Shown here: positions 22,708 to 34,722 of the stretch, piece by piece
Position numbering within the stretch: the first letter of the stretch is position 1
Layout: the number at the start of each line of letters is the position of its first letter
Source: Muscardinus avellanarius
Lineage: Eukaryota; Chordata; Mammalia; Rodentia; Gliridae
NCBI GenBank assembly: GCA_963383645.1
Contig: OY726571.1
Location: 78,718,476-78,782,475, forward strand
Direction of reading: 5' to 3'
Length of the DNA stretch: 64,000 nt
The notes under the pieces: generated by a model
What the model saw: only the letters and a program-made list of their open reading frames with translations
Told to the model about the DNA's origin: nothing
Databases searched by the model: none
Made by a program: the position numbers and the translations under genes

Positions 22708-23060
22708 TAGTTGGCTTTCTGTCACTGTGACAAAAATACTTGAGAAAATTAGCTTACAGGGTAAAAAGGTTTCAGAGGTTTCAGTGGTCAGTTGGCTACA
22801 TTGTCTCAGGGCCTATGAGGCAGTATTCATTTTGGCAGAAAGTGTGTGATGGAGCACATTTGCTCACTTCATGGCAGCTGGGAAGCAAAGAAACAGATAG
22901 GAAGAAATTAGTATTTCCAAGTCCTACTCAAGGACATGCCCTTGTGGCATAACATCACCTCGCTAGGTCCTGCCTCCCAGAGGCTCCACGACCTCCCAAT
23001 GGCCCCACAGCATGGTCACCAGGCCTTTAACACATGGGCCTTGGGCGTCACTCCAGATCC
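22708..23060. repeat. LTR-like interspersed repeat
   Basis: It begins 'ctttctgtcactgtgacaaa', continues with a 'gtttcagaggtttcag' block, 'tcacttcatggcagctggga', and 'cctgcctcccagaggctcca' then 'cctcccaatggcccc'. I recognise this as a widespread mammalian repeat pattern but cannot name the subfamily. Open frames through it on both strands are not credible genes. Confidence 0.5.
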
Positions 23061-23660
23061 AAACCTTTGCAGTGGTTGGGAAGGGAGATGCAAACGTGGA
23101 GGTGGCATCTCCCCTCCCCTCTGGAACCTTGGAGAATTCGCTTTGGTGTTCCCTAAGTCCCCTTGGCATGAGCTGGAGAAGTATCTCGCATCTTAGAATT
23201 GACTAGTGGGGTGAGAGATGGTGAGTGAGCTCCACACTGGGTCCTCGGCTGGTGGGGTCACAACAGCTTGAAGCAGGGGAGCCTGTGCAGAGAGCGCAGG
23301 GCGCCCACTCAAGCTGGGGGCCAGCCGGCCTCTGAGTGTCAAAGTGGAGATAGATGAGTCTAGCCCATCCAAGGGAGCTGTCAGAAACACTCATTATTTG
23401 GTCTGCATGCTGAGAAGACACTGGGAGCAGCCACCCCATGGTGACCCACAGGATGAGGCGGGCCCCACGCAGGCCCCAGCTGCCCACCCAGGAGGCAAGC
23501 CCTGGGAGCAGAGGCTTCTCTGCTCAATCTATGATGTCAACTTCCTCTTAAAGGAGCACCTATCAGGAGAAGGGAAGGAGGGAGACCTGAAGAACCAAAT
23601 ATTTGCCATCAGAAATTGACTGTTTTCTGAACCACCAAGTTATACCAGAGGAACAAGCTT
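23061..23660. other. GC-richer unassigned sequence
   Basis: Overlapping frames on both strands (for example 23344-23619 + and 23203-23487 -) reflect lower stop density in GC-rich DNA. No domain or splice pattern stands out. Confidence 0.35.
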
Positions 23661-23666
23661 CAAGTG

Positions 23667-23674
23667 TTTGTGTG

Positions 23675-23706
<32 letters not shown>
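23667..23706. repeat. (TG)n microsatellite
   Basis: Alternating TG with one CG interruption. Confidence 0.95.
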
Positions 23707-23964
23707 CTTGACCACCATGTGTGAGCCACATGAAGTCAATTACACGATGGGGAAGAAAACATTTTTATTTTTTTCAAAAAATGACTTTTTGCACATCTGT
23801 GTTAGAATGAATAAATTTCAAACCAGCCGCACTTGTCTGCCTGCTTCCTCTTTGTTTATCATTTGCATATGTGCAGTATTCTCATTTATAATTTATGTGC
23901 TGGTGGCATTTCGTGGTGTGCAGGATGCGCACCCTGTGTACCCTCTTGTCTGCTGCCAACCGGA

Positions 23965-24120
23965 AGGCAGCAGGGTAATGTCAATATTATTATGCTTCTG
24001 TTTCAGGTGAGGACGTTGAAGACTCGTCCAGGTGAGGACGTTGAAGACTCGCTGAGGAGAGAGAAGAGAGAGGAAACCAGGGCGTGCACAGCTCGGAGCC
24101 TCTTTGCATGCTCAGGAATC
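23965..24120 (+). repeat. Possible MIR fragment with a 25-bp tandem duplication
   Basis: The text 'tattattatgcttctgtttc' and 'aggtgaggacgttgaagact' resembles the MIR segment 'attttacagatgaggaaactgagg'. The block caggtgaggacgttgaag at 24004-24026 recurs at 24029-24051, a 25-bp-period duplication. Confidence 0.5.
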
Positions 24121-24174
24121 CCCACGAACGCTACTGTGTCGGGCCTCATTCACACATGCATGCTCTGTTAGTAA

Positions 24175-25188
24175 TGGTATGACAATGACGATTTTGTTAG
24201 GTTCTCTTACACGTGTTTTTTAATTTAAAGAATCACTGCCTCCAAGCTTTATTGGGTTGTATTTAAAATGAAAACATCCTCTTGTTATCTGGCATGTAAC
24301 TGATGCTTCCAATTTGACTTTAGTAGTCAAAATCTCACTAAAAGGCTCTGTCCAGGTGGTAGTTTCTGAGCATATGAGGGCAAAACAAAGGTAGTAGCCC
24401 ATGGAAAAACCATGACCATTTCACATTCTTTGTAGAAAACAACAACAACAAAAAAAAACTATCAATATTTTATAAATTCTAGGTCAGTATTCTGTGTCAA
24501 TGTCATGAGTATAGGAGTTCCAATGGATTGTGTCAGTATTAAATTATAAATGATCCACTTTATTTTATATACAGTAGATTTGGCCTGCTATACAATGGAC
24601 AGAAGAAAAACTAGAAATTAAAGTAGCAAGCAAATGTATTTTGTAAGAGAATTACAAACCTAATATGTGCTTCAATATGAAATAATAGAGACCATCTCAT
24701 CTCTTTGGCTATTCAATTGCCTTTAACATTAGTGAATTTAGGGTTTGTATGCTGCCCTAGAGCCCCGAAGAGGTATGTGTCTTTGCCCTGCTGTATCAGG
24801 TACATTTGAGAAAAACGAGTGTGTATGCCATGTCTGTCATCCAGATCTTAGTAGATGGCTGCTGTTCTATTTGGAAGAAAGGCTGTAATTTCATGCGCAG
24901 ACATTTCCCCCCCTTGTATATGTTTGCATAGTATTCATTGCCTTTAATTATAAGTTTTGTATTAACCATATTGAGCCTGATTGAACCCTGATAGATCTAC
25001 AGAGTTTTCTGCATTAGTATTCTTCATTGCTGACATGTTTTGTATCTAGCTGGGTTTATGGATAACCTAATTCATGTGGTACATATTATCAGAAGGATTT
25101 TCTTCCTTACTTAGGGATATTCATTTTTCCAGTGGGGTTCAGTGGACCATACAATATCTCCACCCATCACACAATTCACTATTTAAAG
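24175..25188. other. Unassigned, AT-rich
   Basis: No gene or named repeat recognised. An A-rich CAA run occurs at 24438-24460. Confidence 0.4.
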
Positions 25189-25197
25189 AATTTCCTT

Positions 25198-25380
25198 GCC
25201 GGGCGTGGTGACACACGCTTGTAATCCCCACACTTGGGAGGCGGAGACAGGAGGATCTCGCAGGTTCGAAGCCAGCCGTGCTGGCTTAGGAGACCCTGTT
25301 TCCAAATAAAAATATTAAAAAAAATAGGTCTGGGAGTGTAGCCTGGAGGTAGAAGAGCTTCCAGGGACTCCAGTACCACC

Positions 25381-25406
<26 letters not shown>
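25198..25406 (+). repeat. B1-dID SINE, variant ID half, well preserved
   Basis: Starts 'gccgggcgtggtgacacacg', with a B-box-like ggttcgaagcc at 25263-25273, linker, variant ID half ('agagcttccagggactccag') and an A tail of about 27. The target duplication aatttcctt is at 25189-25197 and 25407-25415. The long pure A tail suggests a young insertion. Confidence 0.93.
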
Positions 25407-25412
<6 letters not shown>

Positions 25413-25419
25413 CTTTACT

Positions 25420-26690
25420 ATTGTAAGAAAACAAGTAGGCCCTTTTACACAACTTTTCAAAACTAGACTGAGGTGCCATTAGAGTTCTGTAAATTTGCAT
25501 CTTAAATTGCTTTAAATTTCTTTTTATAATTGTATTTTGGGAGTCTTCACATTCAACCAATCTTTTCCAAGTCCATCTGCAGCAATCTATCATTGGTGAA
25601 AGGGACAAGATGAGCAGAGCATGCTGCCATGAGCAAACCCCGCCTGGTGTTTGTATTAGGCATTCGTACCAGTCATTCTCTGTTACAGACGCAGTACCTT
25701 TCTTTAAATGCTCAGATTAAATTAAACATGCTTGATCGGTCAGGATATTTATTGTTAGATCGGGAGAATGCTTCTAGCGGATAAGAAACTCATTCGATTT
25801 ATCAGAATTTTGCATATATGTGTTCATGAACCCAGTGTTCTTAATATCAATGGCTCGTTTTCTCCTACTCTAGTAGTTCCGTCATACAACATGGAAGTAT
25901 AATGAAAAATATCCTTACCTGTGTATTAAAAAAATTGAAAATCCACCACTTAATTCACCTGGATGGTCTTGTGTACTCAACACTGAACTGGAGAGTTATA
26001 CCTTGAGTTATTGCTGGGGCAAAAGGATAAGAGACATGTTGAAACGTTGCAAAAGAGAACGCAGGGGACAGGTAGTAATGTCGTACTTGTAATGACTGTT
26101 CTCTGCCATTCTTGAGAAGTGAAGGTTTTCCTCTTCTTTTCTATGTTTTATGTATTTTACATGCAATTATTTTTTTTTTCGATTTCTCTCATTACCATCC
26201 AGCTCTCCCAGAATTATCTTTTTTCTCTATTTTTTTATTCAAAAATGGCATTACCTTGAAAATATAAACCAAGCTTTGTGATGTTTAAACTTGGGAGGAG
26301 AAAGAATTTGCCAGCCTTCAACTATTTCCGCATCTTCATCTAAAAAAGTAGGACTTACTGATATGAATCCTCTCATTCACGTCTTTTTTAGAAGTATCCT
26401 GTGCACATTTCAGCAAATTCTGTCAAAAGCATGTGCTCTAGCGAGGAAGTGACTGTCCCTTTCTTGTGTCATTTCCTAGCCCTGCAGCCTGTTTACACAA
26501 AGCTCCTTTGTGAAGGATTCAGCATAAAGGTCTTTGGTACTGGGGCTCCCATTCCTGACTCATTATTAGCCAACATTTTGCATCTGGCTGGCAGATTGTC
26601 CGTCTGTACAGTGAGGCTCATACAATATTTCACAGATTTCCCCTTCCCTTGTGCGTCAGCAAGAACCAAATGACTCTTAACATAAAAAAG
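25420..26690. other. Unassigned, no gene recognised
   Basis: The frame 26401-26673 (+) has no recognisable product. The rest is AT-rich. Confidence 0.4.
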
Positions 26691-26698
26691 TGGGGAGA

Positions 26699-26798
26699 AG
26701 AAAAAAGAAGGAAAAAAGGAAGGAAGGAAGGAAAAGGAAGGGAGGAAGAAAGAAAGAGAGAGAAAGAAAGGAAGGAAGGAGAAAGAAAGAAACATGAG

Positions 26799-26845
<47 letters not shown>

Positions 26846-26861
26846 AGGAAGGAAAAGGAAA
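26699..26861 (+). repeat. (GAAA)n/(GGAA)n purine tract
   Basis: About 160 bases of A and G, ending in a regular GAAA run (26801-26847), interrupted by 'catgag' near 26792. Long open frames here (Lys/Glu or Phe/Ser/Leu strings) are artefacts. Confidence 0.93.
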
Positions 26862-27392
26862 AAGTCTTGGCCTGGGGGTAGTAAGATGTCCAATCCCTAA
26901 ACAGGACCAGCTGATGATCAACTATGATGATTCTCCCATGTTTATATATCTATATCACTTGGTTTCTGGTGAACAATTTTCTCTTGGCAAAAAAAAGTAT
27001 TCTTTAAAATTTATCTTCACTCTAGGTAAACATTAGCTATAATTTGTGGTTTCTCTCCTTAATAGGTTGTAGAATATTTGAGAGCAATCCAGGGTCAGCA
27101 TAGTGTTTTAGAAAAGATATCACATCACCATCTATAGTGAGTGTCCCATCTAGGTGTCCACTGGAGGGACCACTAACTTCTTTTAGTCTGTGGCCTCATC
27201 TGTGAAGTGTGAATAGTCATCTACCTCCCAGAGTCTTTGCAAAGTTCACTGTGTATAATATTTGGTAGGGTACAAATCCCTGTTCAGATGAAATGGGTTC
27301 CTCTTTTAAGAGCCAGAAGAGTGGCTCAGCTGTGTATCATTTGAGAGATGTTTGGAGTACTGGATCTTTTAAGAAATTGCATCTTTTTGTTA

Positions 27393-27593
27393 TTTTTTTT
27401 TTGTGGTACTGGGAACTGAACCCACAGATGTTCTACCTCTAAGCTACACCCCAGCCCTATTTTTAATTTTAAAACAGGGCTTCACTAAATTGTTGAGAGT
27501 CTCATTTAGTTGCCTAGGCAGGCCTTAAACCTGCCATCCTCCTGTCTCAACCTTCTAAGTACTAGGATTTTAGATGTGTGTCACCATGTCCAC
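27393..27593 (-). repeat. B1-dID SINE, old copy
   Basis: ID half 'gggaactgaacccacagatg', linker 'aattttaaaacagggcttca', B1 'gtctcaaccttctaagtact', head 'catgtccacct'. Diverged. Confidence 0.85.
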
Positions 27594-27599
27594 CTAAGC

Positions 27600-28760
27600 T
27601 GCATGATGTTTTAGATGCAGTGATTTGATAAATATTGGTTTATACCAGTGGGATTTTCAGTAGTCAAATCATAGCATTTTTCTTAGTTCTACTTGGTATC
27701 TATAAGGCTATCTCCTTTCCTTGTCTATGGAATAAAGCATGGAGCTGGATTTGAGCTAGCTGCCACTCTCTTGGTGAATTGTCAGCATTGCATTTCAGGT
27801 TGTTTCTTCTTCCCCTTGTTTCTGTCCCACCTCTCATCTTCTTTTCTTAGTCCCTTCTTTGTTGCTTGGAAAGAAGCCATGGTGAATTTTCTTTGGCTCT
27901 GCTCACATTGTTGATAGACACACAAAAACTTCTTTTGTCTTTGAAAGAAGTAGGTGCCTAATTCAGAAAAAAAAAAAGTAACATTTTAAACCTAATGATG
28001 GGTACATTATTTAAGAAACCTATAATAAATAAAGTTGAACTTTGGAGCCAAAGTGATTATCTGGGCTTGTCATCTTCATAATGGAAGCCTTTGCTATTAT
28101 CATCTCATTTGGCAAAGACAGAATGGTACCCCTGGGAGAATCCTTGCCAAAGCTTCATCTATGGTTCTATATTGAGCCAGATTTTGCTGTCTGCAACCAA
28201 TTTCCCCTCCCTTCCTTTATCATGTGTACCCTTTACCTCAAAAATTCAGATCGTGAACACCAAACAGAATCTGTCTGGAGAATGAGTACATTTTTAAAAA
28301 TTATAGTCATCAAGGTATAACACCATATGGACACAGGGTGGCAGAGATGTGGAATGGCTTCTTGTTCATTAAGACTGAAATCTTTATATAAGCGGTAATA
28401 ATAACAATGACATATTTCAGAGTCTCTGTGTATGAGACTGAACATTGGTGCAATTAGATGATATCAACCACCCCTTTGTACTTCTGTAAATAACACCTAG
28501 GTTGGAGCTCCCCTTAGCTTTTATTTTCATGTAAATGGGTAAGAAGAGGTCTCGGAAATAAGTAAGTGCTGGGCAGGAGTGTTTGGCTATTTATATACAG
28601 GACAGAGTGGCCTGGCACTTATATTTTGTTGTGTTATTTTTCCATCCAAATTAGGCCAGTCCTTTGGGATGCACAAAAGGGGCGTTCCGATGTGTGTTTA
28701 CTTAGGGGAATACTTGGAGTGTGCGCATAAGGACCTCATCCACCTGCTGGGTCCATTTTG
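27600..28760. other. Unassigned, no gene recognised
   Basis: Several short frames, none recognisable. Confidence 0.4.
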
Positions 28761-28762
28761 AG

Positions 28763-28830
28763 TTCATTTCAGAGCCATGTGTTTGGCTCCCCCTTATTCA
28801 TTTCAGAGCCATGTGTTTGGCTCCCCCTTA
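28763..28830. repeat. Perfect 34-bp tandem duplication
   Basis: 28763-28796 and 28797-28830 are identical (unit starts ttcatttcagagcc, ends ctccccctta). With no mismatch in 34 bases the duplication is recent or maintained. Confidence 0.97.
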
Positions 28831-28834
28831 TTGA

Positions 28835-30890
28835 ACACCATTGCTTCTTCTTTTCCTTACCTTCAGAACAGATCATTTAAATTGTTCTCTATAGGGATGT
28901 TTTCTGTGCCTAGATGCCTATCAAGCTCTCCATCTCAATGCTGAAGTCTTTGATTAGTGTATTTAAAGTAATAAAGATGTCAACAGTAGTGTCACCTTGA
29001 TTGATGCTAATTATAAGTCTTTAATGGTTCCTCCGCTTTGGCCACTGTCCCTGTAGATTGTGATTTTTATGGTTAAAAGACTGCCCTGCTGTCCAAAGGC
29101 TTCATCATAAATTCTGGTCTATCTTTCTTTAATGATTCTGCAGGCAGTGGCATAATCCCAGTAACATACATTATCTTCGTTAAAAGCACGTAGTGACTTT
29201 CGTTGGAGTGATTAATACATTTGTAAGGAGCTTGAAGAATCCTTGTTGGATCCCAGCAGAGGTTATGATGATTGTGCTGCCTGGCCATTAAAATTAGCAT
29301 CAGCACCACATAGATTGTCTGAAAATAATTGAGGATTTTTATGCAGACCCTCTTTAGCACATTAATGTTGTAAATGAGACTATAACTGCAATGGTAAAAA
29401 GACAGGATTTGCAACCTGAAGGCACTGTCAGTGTGTGAGTGTTGCATCAGTGAAACTAAAAGCAAGTTAAATCACACAAGGCTTTCCTTCTTGAGAGCCA
29501 TCTTGTCAAGTAGATTTGGTGGGGTCACTCGACTTAAAAGATCTATTGCTTAACATATCTCTTAGACTGCAGTTTTTGTGGCTGAATTTTCCTGGGGCCA
29601 ATATATGTGTAGTTTTTAATCTCCTTAGTCAAGCCTGGGGATAGAGTTTAAAATAGGAGGAAATAATATAGCCAAATAAGACACATATCTATAGGACAGG
29701 TAAGCTATGGATAATTTGCTTATGTAAAGATATGCCCATATATACGACACAAGATGATGCTTTTTGAAATGACACGTCTTGGTGCAGAAATGCTTGTTAT
29801 AAAAAAAGAGGATGCTTTGCTAGTTTACAAGAGCAGTTTATCTTCAGATCATTGCAGCGCATGGCTCTTTGACTATAGTAGATATTTTTAAATGGTGTTT
29901 TTGAATGCACTGGGTGCTATGTATATGTTTTTATCACACTAAACCTCAATATGATGGATGGTTACGATGCATGCACCATATTGAGAGACGTATATTTTAA
30001 AAATAGTGCTTTCATGCCATTAAAACAGTGATGTTGTATAAAAATTATTTTGAGCTAACATTAGTTCAAAATAACTAATATTAACTATTTTCTCCGATTT
30101 TATTTTACTTTATTTTATGCTAACAAATTAAGTTAGATTGAACTCCAATCTTCTACAATAAAATGTTAAAAGTGTTTAAACCTCATTGCTTTTTAGTAGT
30201 TTTATATTCACTTCTGGTGGCATAATGGTACACTCTACTGTTAGTTCTAACTCCTTATATCTGGACAAAACGGCTCTTTCACTTCTAGTAAGGAAAAAGA
30301 TACTTTATTTTTGAAGCATACTCATCTTAAAATAAAGTTTTAAGCTGCATTATAGGAAGACAGTTACACCCTACTTGTTACTGGCTTATAGGAAGAAACC
30401 ATATACTTCCTCCAAGACCAAGTTCAGTAGGACACCCCTTTTGAAATATAATTTGTTTATCATTTCTAGGGGTGGCTATGGTTACAATTGAAAAAGTCTC
30501 CCTAACATTTTTGTACATTTGTAGAAAGATGCTAAACTGCGTCGTGTTCATTAGAAGACATCTTAATTTGCAAGCATTACATCGGAAAATCGTTAACACT
30601 TATTAAGAAGTTTACAATAATGGCTTGCCGCAGAGCCTTTTGTTTTGCTCTAGCATAGTTGAAGGTAATTGTTTGAAATGTTAATTTTCATCTGTCCTGG
30701 CATCCTAACTACTGATCATCATTGATGAGTCAATAAATATTGCTTTACCAGAAAAACAGTGGGAAAAAACACGCAGAACAAAACCGCTCTCATAGGGAAC
30801 CTTATTCTTCGGAAGTTTTGTTCAGACATTGTTTTATAGATGTACTTTTATCGGTGCCCTGTGATTACATGTCATAGTGAGGTTCAGTGT
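28835..30890. other. Repeat-poor unassigned sequence
   Basis: About 2 kb with no SINE and no simple repeat. The minus frame 29073-29465 (130 codons) is the longest here and has no recognisable product. The repeat-free state hints at conservation, but the window alone cannot show it. Confidence 0.4.
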
Positions 30891-30894
30891 GATG

Positions 30895-32090
30895 CAAACA
30901 TACGTGCCGACATCACTTGATGTATCTCCAGCTGTGTTCCACCCCACTTCCTCCCTGTACGTGCCAGTGAGTCGGTAGTGATACCTTGATCATTGAACTG
31001 TTTTCTTCCTCAGTCCTTCTTTTTCCCCTCCCCACCTCCCTCTCCCAATCCTGATTTCTCTCCTCATTCATCTGAAGTCTCTTTTCTATTTTCTCTCTAG
31101 CTTTCACAAATGAGAGGAAACATACGATCCTTGACTTTCTGAGACTAGCCGATCTTACTTAATTCCCTGTTCTCTAGTCCATCTGTTTCCCCCCAAATGA
31201 CACAATTTTGTTCTTTGTGGCTGAATAAAATTCCATTGTGTGCATATGCCACATTTTCTTTATCCATTCATCCACTGATGGACAGCTAGGTTGGTCCATA
31301 ATTATTTGGCTATTGTGAATTATGCTGTTACAAACATGGGTATACATGTATCACTATAGTATTCTTTTTTTTTTTTTTTGCGGGACTGGGGATGAAACCC
31401 AGGGGCATTCTACCTCCGAGTGACACCCCCAGCCCTATTTTTTTTATTCTTTATTTTGAAACAGGTTCTCAATGAGTTGCAAAGGGTCTCACTAAGTAGC
31501 TGAGGCTGTCCTTGAACCGTGATCCTCCTGCTTTAGCCTCCCAAATGCTGAGATTATAAAGGTGCGCCACCATGCCTGACTATCACTATAGTATTCTGAT
31601 TTTAATTCTTTTGGAAATATACCAAGGAATGGTATAGCTGGGTCATATGGTAACTCCTTTCCTTGTCTTTTGAGGCATCTCCATACTGATCTGCAGTGGT
31701 TGTACTATTTACCGTCACACCAACAGTGTATAAGAGTCCTATTTCCCCACATCCTCACTAGCATTTATTATTGTTTGTATTCTTGACACTCATCATTCTA
31801 ACTGTAATAGAATCCAGTTAGATCATCATTCTAGCTTAGACGGAATCTCAGGATAGTCTGATGTGCATTTCCCTCATTGCTAGTTAACTATATTAGACAT
31901 TTAAAAATACATTTATTGGACACTGGTATTTTTCCTTTTGAGAAGGGTCTATTCAGTTTAATTGCCCATAGGTATATTTTTTTTATTGGTTTATGTGTTT
32001 TTTTCAGTGTTAAGCTTTTTAAGTTCTCTGTATATGCTAGATATCACTCAGACATTCTTACTATAGGTCTGCCAGACTGGGGTGTCAGAA
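30895..32090 (-). mobile_element. L1 LINE 3' end, antisense, interrupted by a SINE
   Basis: Antisense order: polypyrimidine part of the L1 3' UTR (31000-31055), 'atgagaggaaacatacgatc', 'ctgaataaaattccattgtg', 'tatccattcatccactgatg', 'ttggctattgtgaattatgc'. After the SINE come 'ctgggtcatatggtaactcc', 'ccccacatcctcactagcat' and 'tttttaagttctctgtatat'. This is the end of ORF2 plus the 3' UTR; stops and indels make it dead. Confidence 0.85.
31366..31580 (-). repeat. B1-dID SINE nested in the L1
   Basis: Poly-T, ID half 'gatgaaacccaggggcattc', linker, B1 block and head 'catgcctgac'. The target duplication tatcactatagtattct is perfect over 17 bp at 31349-31365 and 31581-31597. Confidence 0.96.
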
Positions 32091-32094
32091 AGCT

Positions 32095-33850
32095 TGGGGT
32101 AAATGAGGAGCACCCAGGTTCGTTGACTGGAGGAGAAAGCTGGTATTGGAGACTGCAGGCATGGTGATTAATTCCGGAATTGTGAGGACCATAACCAACC
32201 TCTCATCTGCTTGTCCAGTCTTCCTGCTGTTGTAACCACTTATTACTGTTCCTGCTTGTCTTCAGGAATCCAGAGATTCTTCTGCAGGTGCCCCGAGGTC
32301 TAAGCATTAGGGCTGCATCGTATGCAGTTCTGTGATGAGAAATGAAACCGTTTGATCAGAGGTGTGAGTTGCGTGGTTTGGACTCTCACTCTCACTATGT
32401 GATTATTTTCTTCTATAGTCTTGATAAATTAACATTGGCTTGTGTATTCAACTAGAATCTTTTTTTTTTCTTAAAGCCTCAGGGCTTCTGTTTAAAAATG
32501 CAGGTTAATTCTCAGAGGCTTTCAAAAGCATTTCTGCATCATGCTACTAATTAAGATAAGGTTATCATTTAAAGTTATACCAGGAATGCAATTAGAGCTT
32601 CCAGTGAGGACTGTTGCAATCAATTTTATACAAATTATTCAGACCTGGGAAGGTGGAATACAGTTTTAATAGGACAAGTGAACATACTGTGATTTATTAG
32701 ATATAGTGTGAATTCAAGAGACAACAGGACACTACACCTGTAACCTGTCATGGAGCCCAAGTCACTGGGAAGCCGGTTGAACAGCCTTAGAAATATGCCT
32801 TCCCTTTCCCATTGTTCAGTGACTGTTGTTTGGGATTGAGAGGGATTTTTGTTTTTAGGTTTGAATGTTGTTAGACATGAGGAAGTCATCTATGGAATAC
32901 AAAGCACAGATTAGCTGACCCTCTCATGTGTCTGAGTGTCCGCGTGCTACAGAGCCACCTGCCAGTCCGAACTGTCTTTCTTTTTTCTTTTTTACCCCTA
33001 TTTTCCTTTGTGTGGTCCTCAGAGTCCAGGTGACCAGCTGACAGTGTAATTAACTAATTTTCCTGTGTTGTCCATCTCTGCTACGAGTATTGGGTGTTGG
33101 GTAAGAAACGCACGTGTCTTATCTGCCAGCTGTCAGTAATTACTTATTCATTGAATGGATACCTGCTCTCTAAGGAGGCACGAGGACTGCCAGGGTGAAT
33201 AGCTTCTGAGGAGGTTGTATATCTCTTCCTCCTAAGATCACTGCAGGTCACCCGGAGCCCTCCATTAGGCCATATAAATAAATTATGGCGTTTGTGGGCT
33301 AGCTTTCCATAGACATTTTAAAACACCTCTTACTTTTCCTCAGTTAGCTTTTATTCTAATTTGACATGTCAGCCGGTCCACATTTTTCTAGGTACAGATA
33401 TTCCTCAAATTGCAGTTACTCCTTCATGGTATATTTACTGAGTTTTCAGCCTGTGCCATGCCTTATTGTAGGCATGGGACACGTGCTGGAGAAAGAAGCG
33501 TCCTTTGCTTGTCTCCGTAGCATCAGCCTCCCCTTTCCACCCCACCAGGAAGCATGCGCCATCCCCCTTGCCTGCCTGACATCAACAGAAAGGACAGAGG
33601 CCCTCTAGTACAGTCTTCTCCCCCTTGCTTCTCCATGTCGCCATTACCCACAGCTGGAAGGTCATTGTCCTTCTTTTCTGTCTCGTAGAGAGTGTCACTT
33701 CTCCTCCATCAAATTATTCTGCTTATTTTTAAGTTATCAAATAACTTTCCCTTCCTATCTTCTTGATCTCAGTCTTTATTACTGGTCAGTTCCTTCCCTT
33801 CAACCAGCAAGCGTGCTCAAGTTTTGCCTTCACCCTGTCCATAGATAAGT
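32095..33850. other. Unassigned, no gene recognised
   Basis: Mixed composition with short frames only. The stretch 33640-33800 is pyrimidine-rich and may be old LINE sequence. Confidence 0.4.
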
Positions 33851-33867
33851 AAAAGTCTTGAGTCTCA

Positions 33868-34106
33868 TGCTGGATGTGGTGTTGCACGCTTGTAATCCCA
33901 GCATTCGGGAGGCTGAGACCGGAGGATCGCAGTTTGAGGACAGCCTCAGCTACTTAGTGAGGCCCTCTGCAACTTAGTGAGAGCCTGTTTCAAAAATAAA
34001 GAATAAAAAATAGGGCTAGGGCTGGGGGTGTAGCTAGGAGGTAGAATGCCCCAGGGTTCTATCCCCAATACTGCAAAAAAAAAAAAAAAAAAAAGAAAGA
34101 AAGAAA
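33868..34106 (+). repeat. B1-dID SINE, complete
   Basis: It is a textbook copy: 'gctggatgtggtgttgcacg', 'cccagcattcgggaggctga', linker with AATAAAGAATAAAAAATA, ID half 'ggctgggggtgtagctagga', A tail with AAAG units. Target duplication tcttgagtctca (33856-33867) and tcttgcgtctca (34107-34118). Confidence 0.95.
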
Positions 34107-34288
34107 TCTTGCGTCTCACCGTGACTCCTCATTCAGGATTCCCAGGCTCTTGTTTCTTGAATGTGTCTACAGAGATTCTAATTTGTCTTTCCTGTTTCCT
34201 CCTCTTATTATAGCAGTCTGTCCCTGGACCCACAGATCTATAGAACAATGAATATCAATGACTGAAGTTTAGTTCTCAGTTTGTATAA

Positions 34289-34289
<1 letters not shown>

Positions 34290-34333
<44 letters not shown>
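34290..34333. repeat. (TG)n microsatellite
   Basis: About 21 TG units abutting SINE sequence on the right. Confidence 0.95.
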
Positions 34334-34336
<3 letters not shown>

Positions 34337-34564
34337 CTGGGGATCCAATCCAGGGACTTTTTTGTGTGTGACACAGGGGATTAAACCCAGGGGCATTCTT
34401 CCTTTGAGTTACACCCTCAGCCCTATTTTATTTTTACTTTGAAACAGGGTTTTACCAGATTGATGAGAGTCTTTCTATTTGCTGAGGCTATCCTCGAACC
34501 TGTGATCTTCCTGTCTCAGGAGTACTCACAAGTACTGGGATAATAAGCATGCACTACCATGCCA
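34334..34564 (-). repeat. B1-dID SINE with duplicated ID start
   Basis: Two ID-type starts occur in sequence ('ctggggatccaatccaggga' at 34338 and 'gattaaacccaggggcattc' at 34379), then linker, B1 block (disturbed near 34520) and head 'actaccatgcca'. The repeated start may reflect a nested or slipped copy. Confidence 0.8.
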
Positions 34565-34722
34565 ATTGAACCCAGAGACATTCTATCTCTAAGCTATACA
34601 CCCAGCCCTATTTTATTTTGACTTTGAAACAGGGTCTCACTAGATTGAGGAGTGTCTCACTACTTCCTGAAGCTATCTCCCAACCTGTGATCCTCCTGTC
34701 TCAGTCTCTCAAGTATTGGGAA
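34565..34722 (-). repeat. Second SINE, same orientation, abutting the first
   Basis: ID half 'ttgaacccagagacattcta', linker 'ttttgactttgaaacagggt', B1 block 'gtctcagtctctcaagtatt'; it lacks the B1 head. It directly follows the previous element. Confidence 0.85.

Noticed and set aside
26493..26921. Open frames of 142 and 83 codons on opposite strands
   Set aside because: They are produced by the GAAA/GGAA tract.
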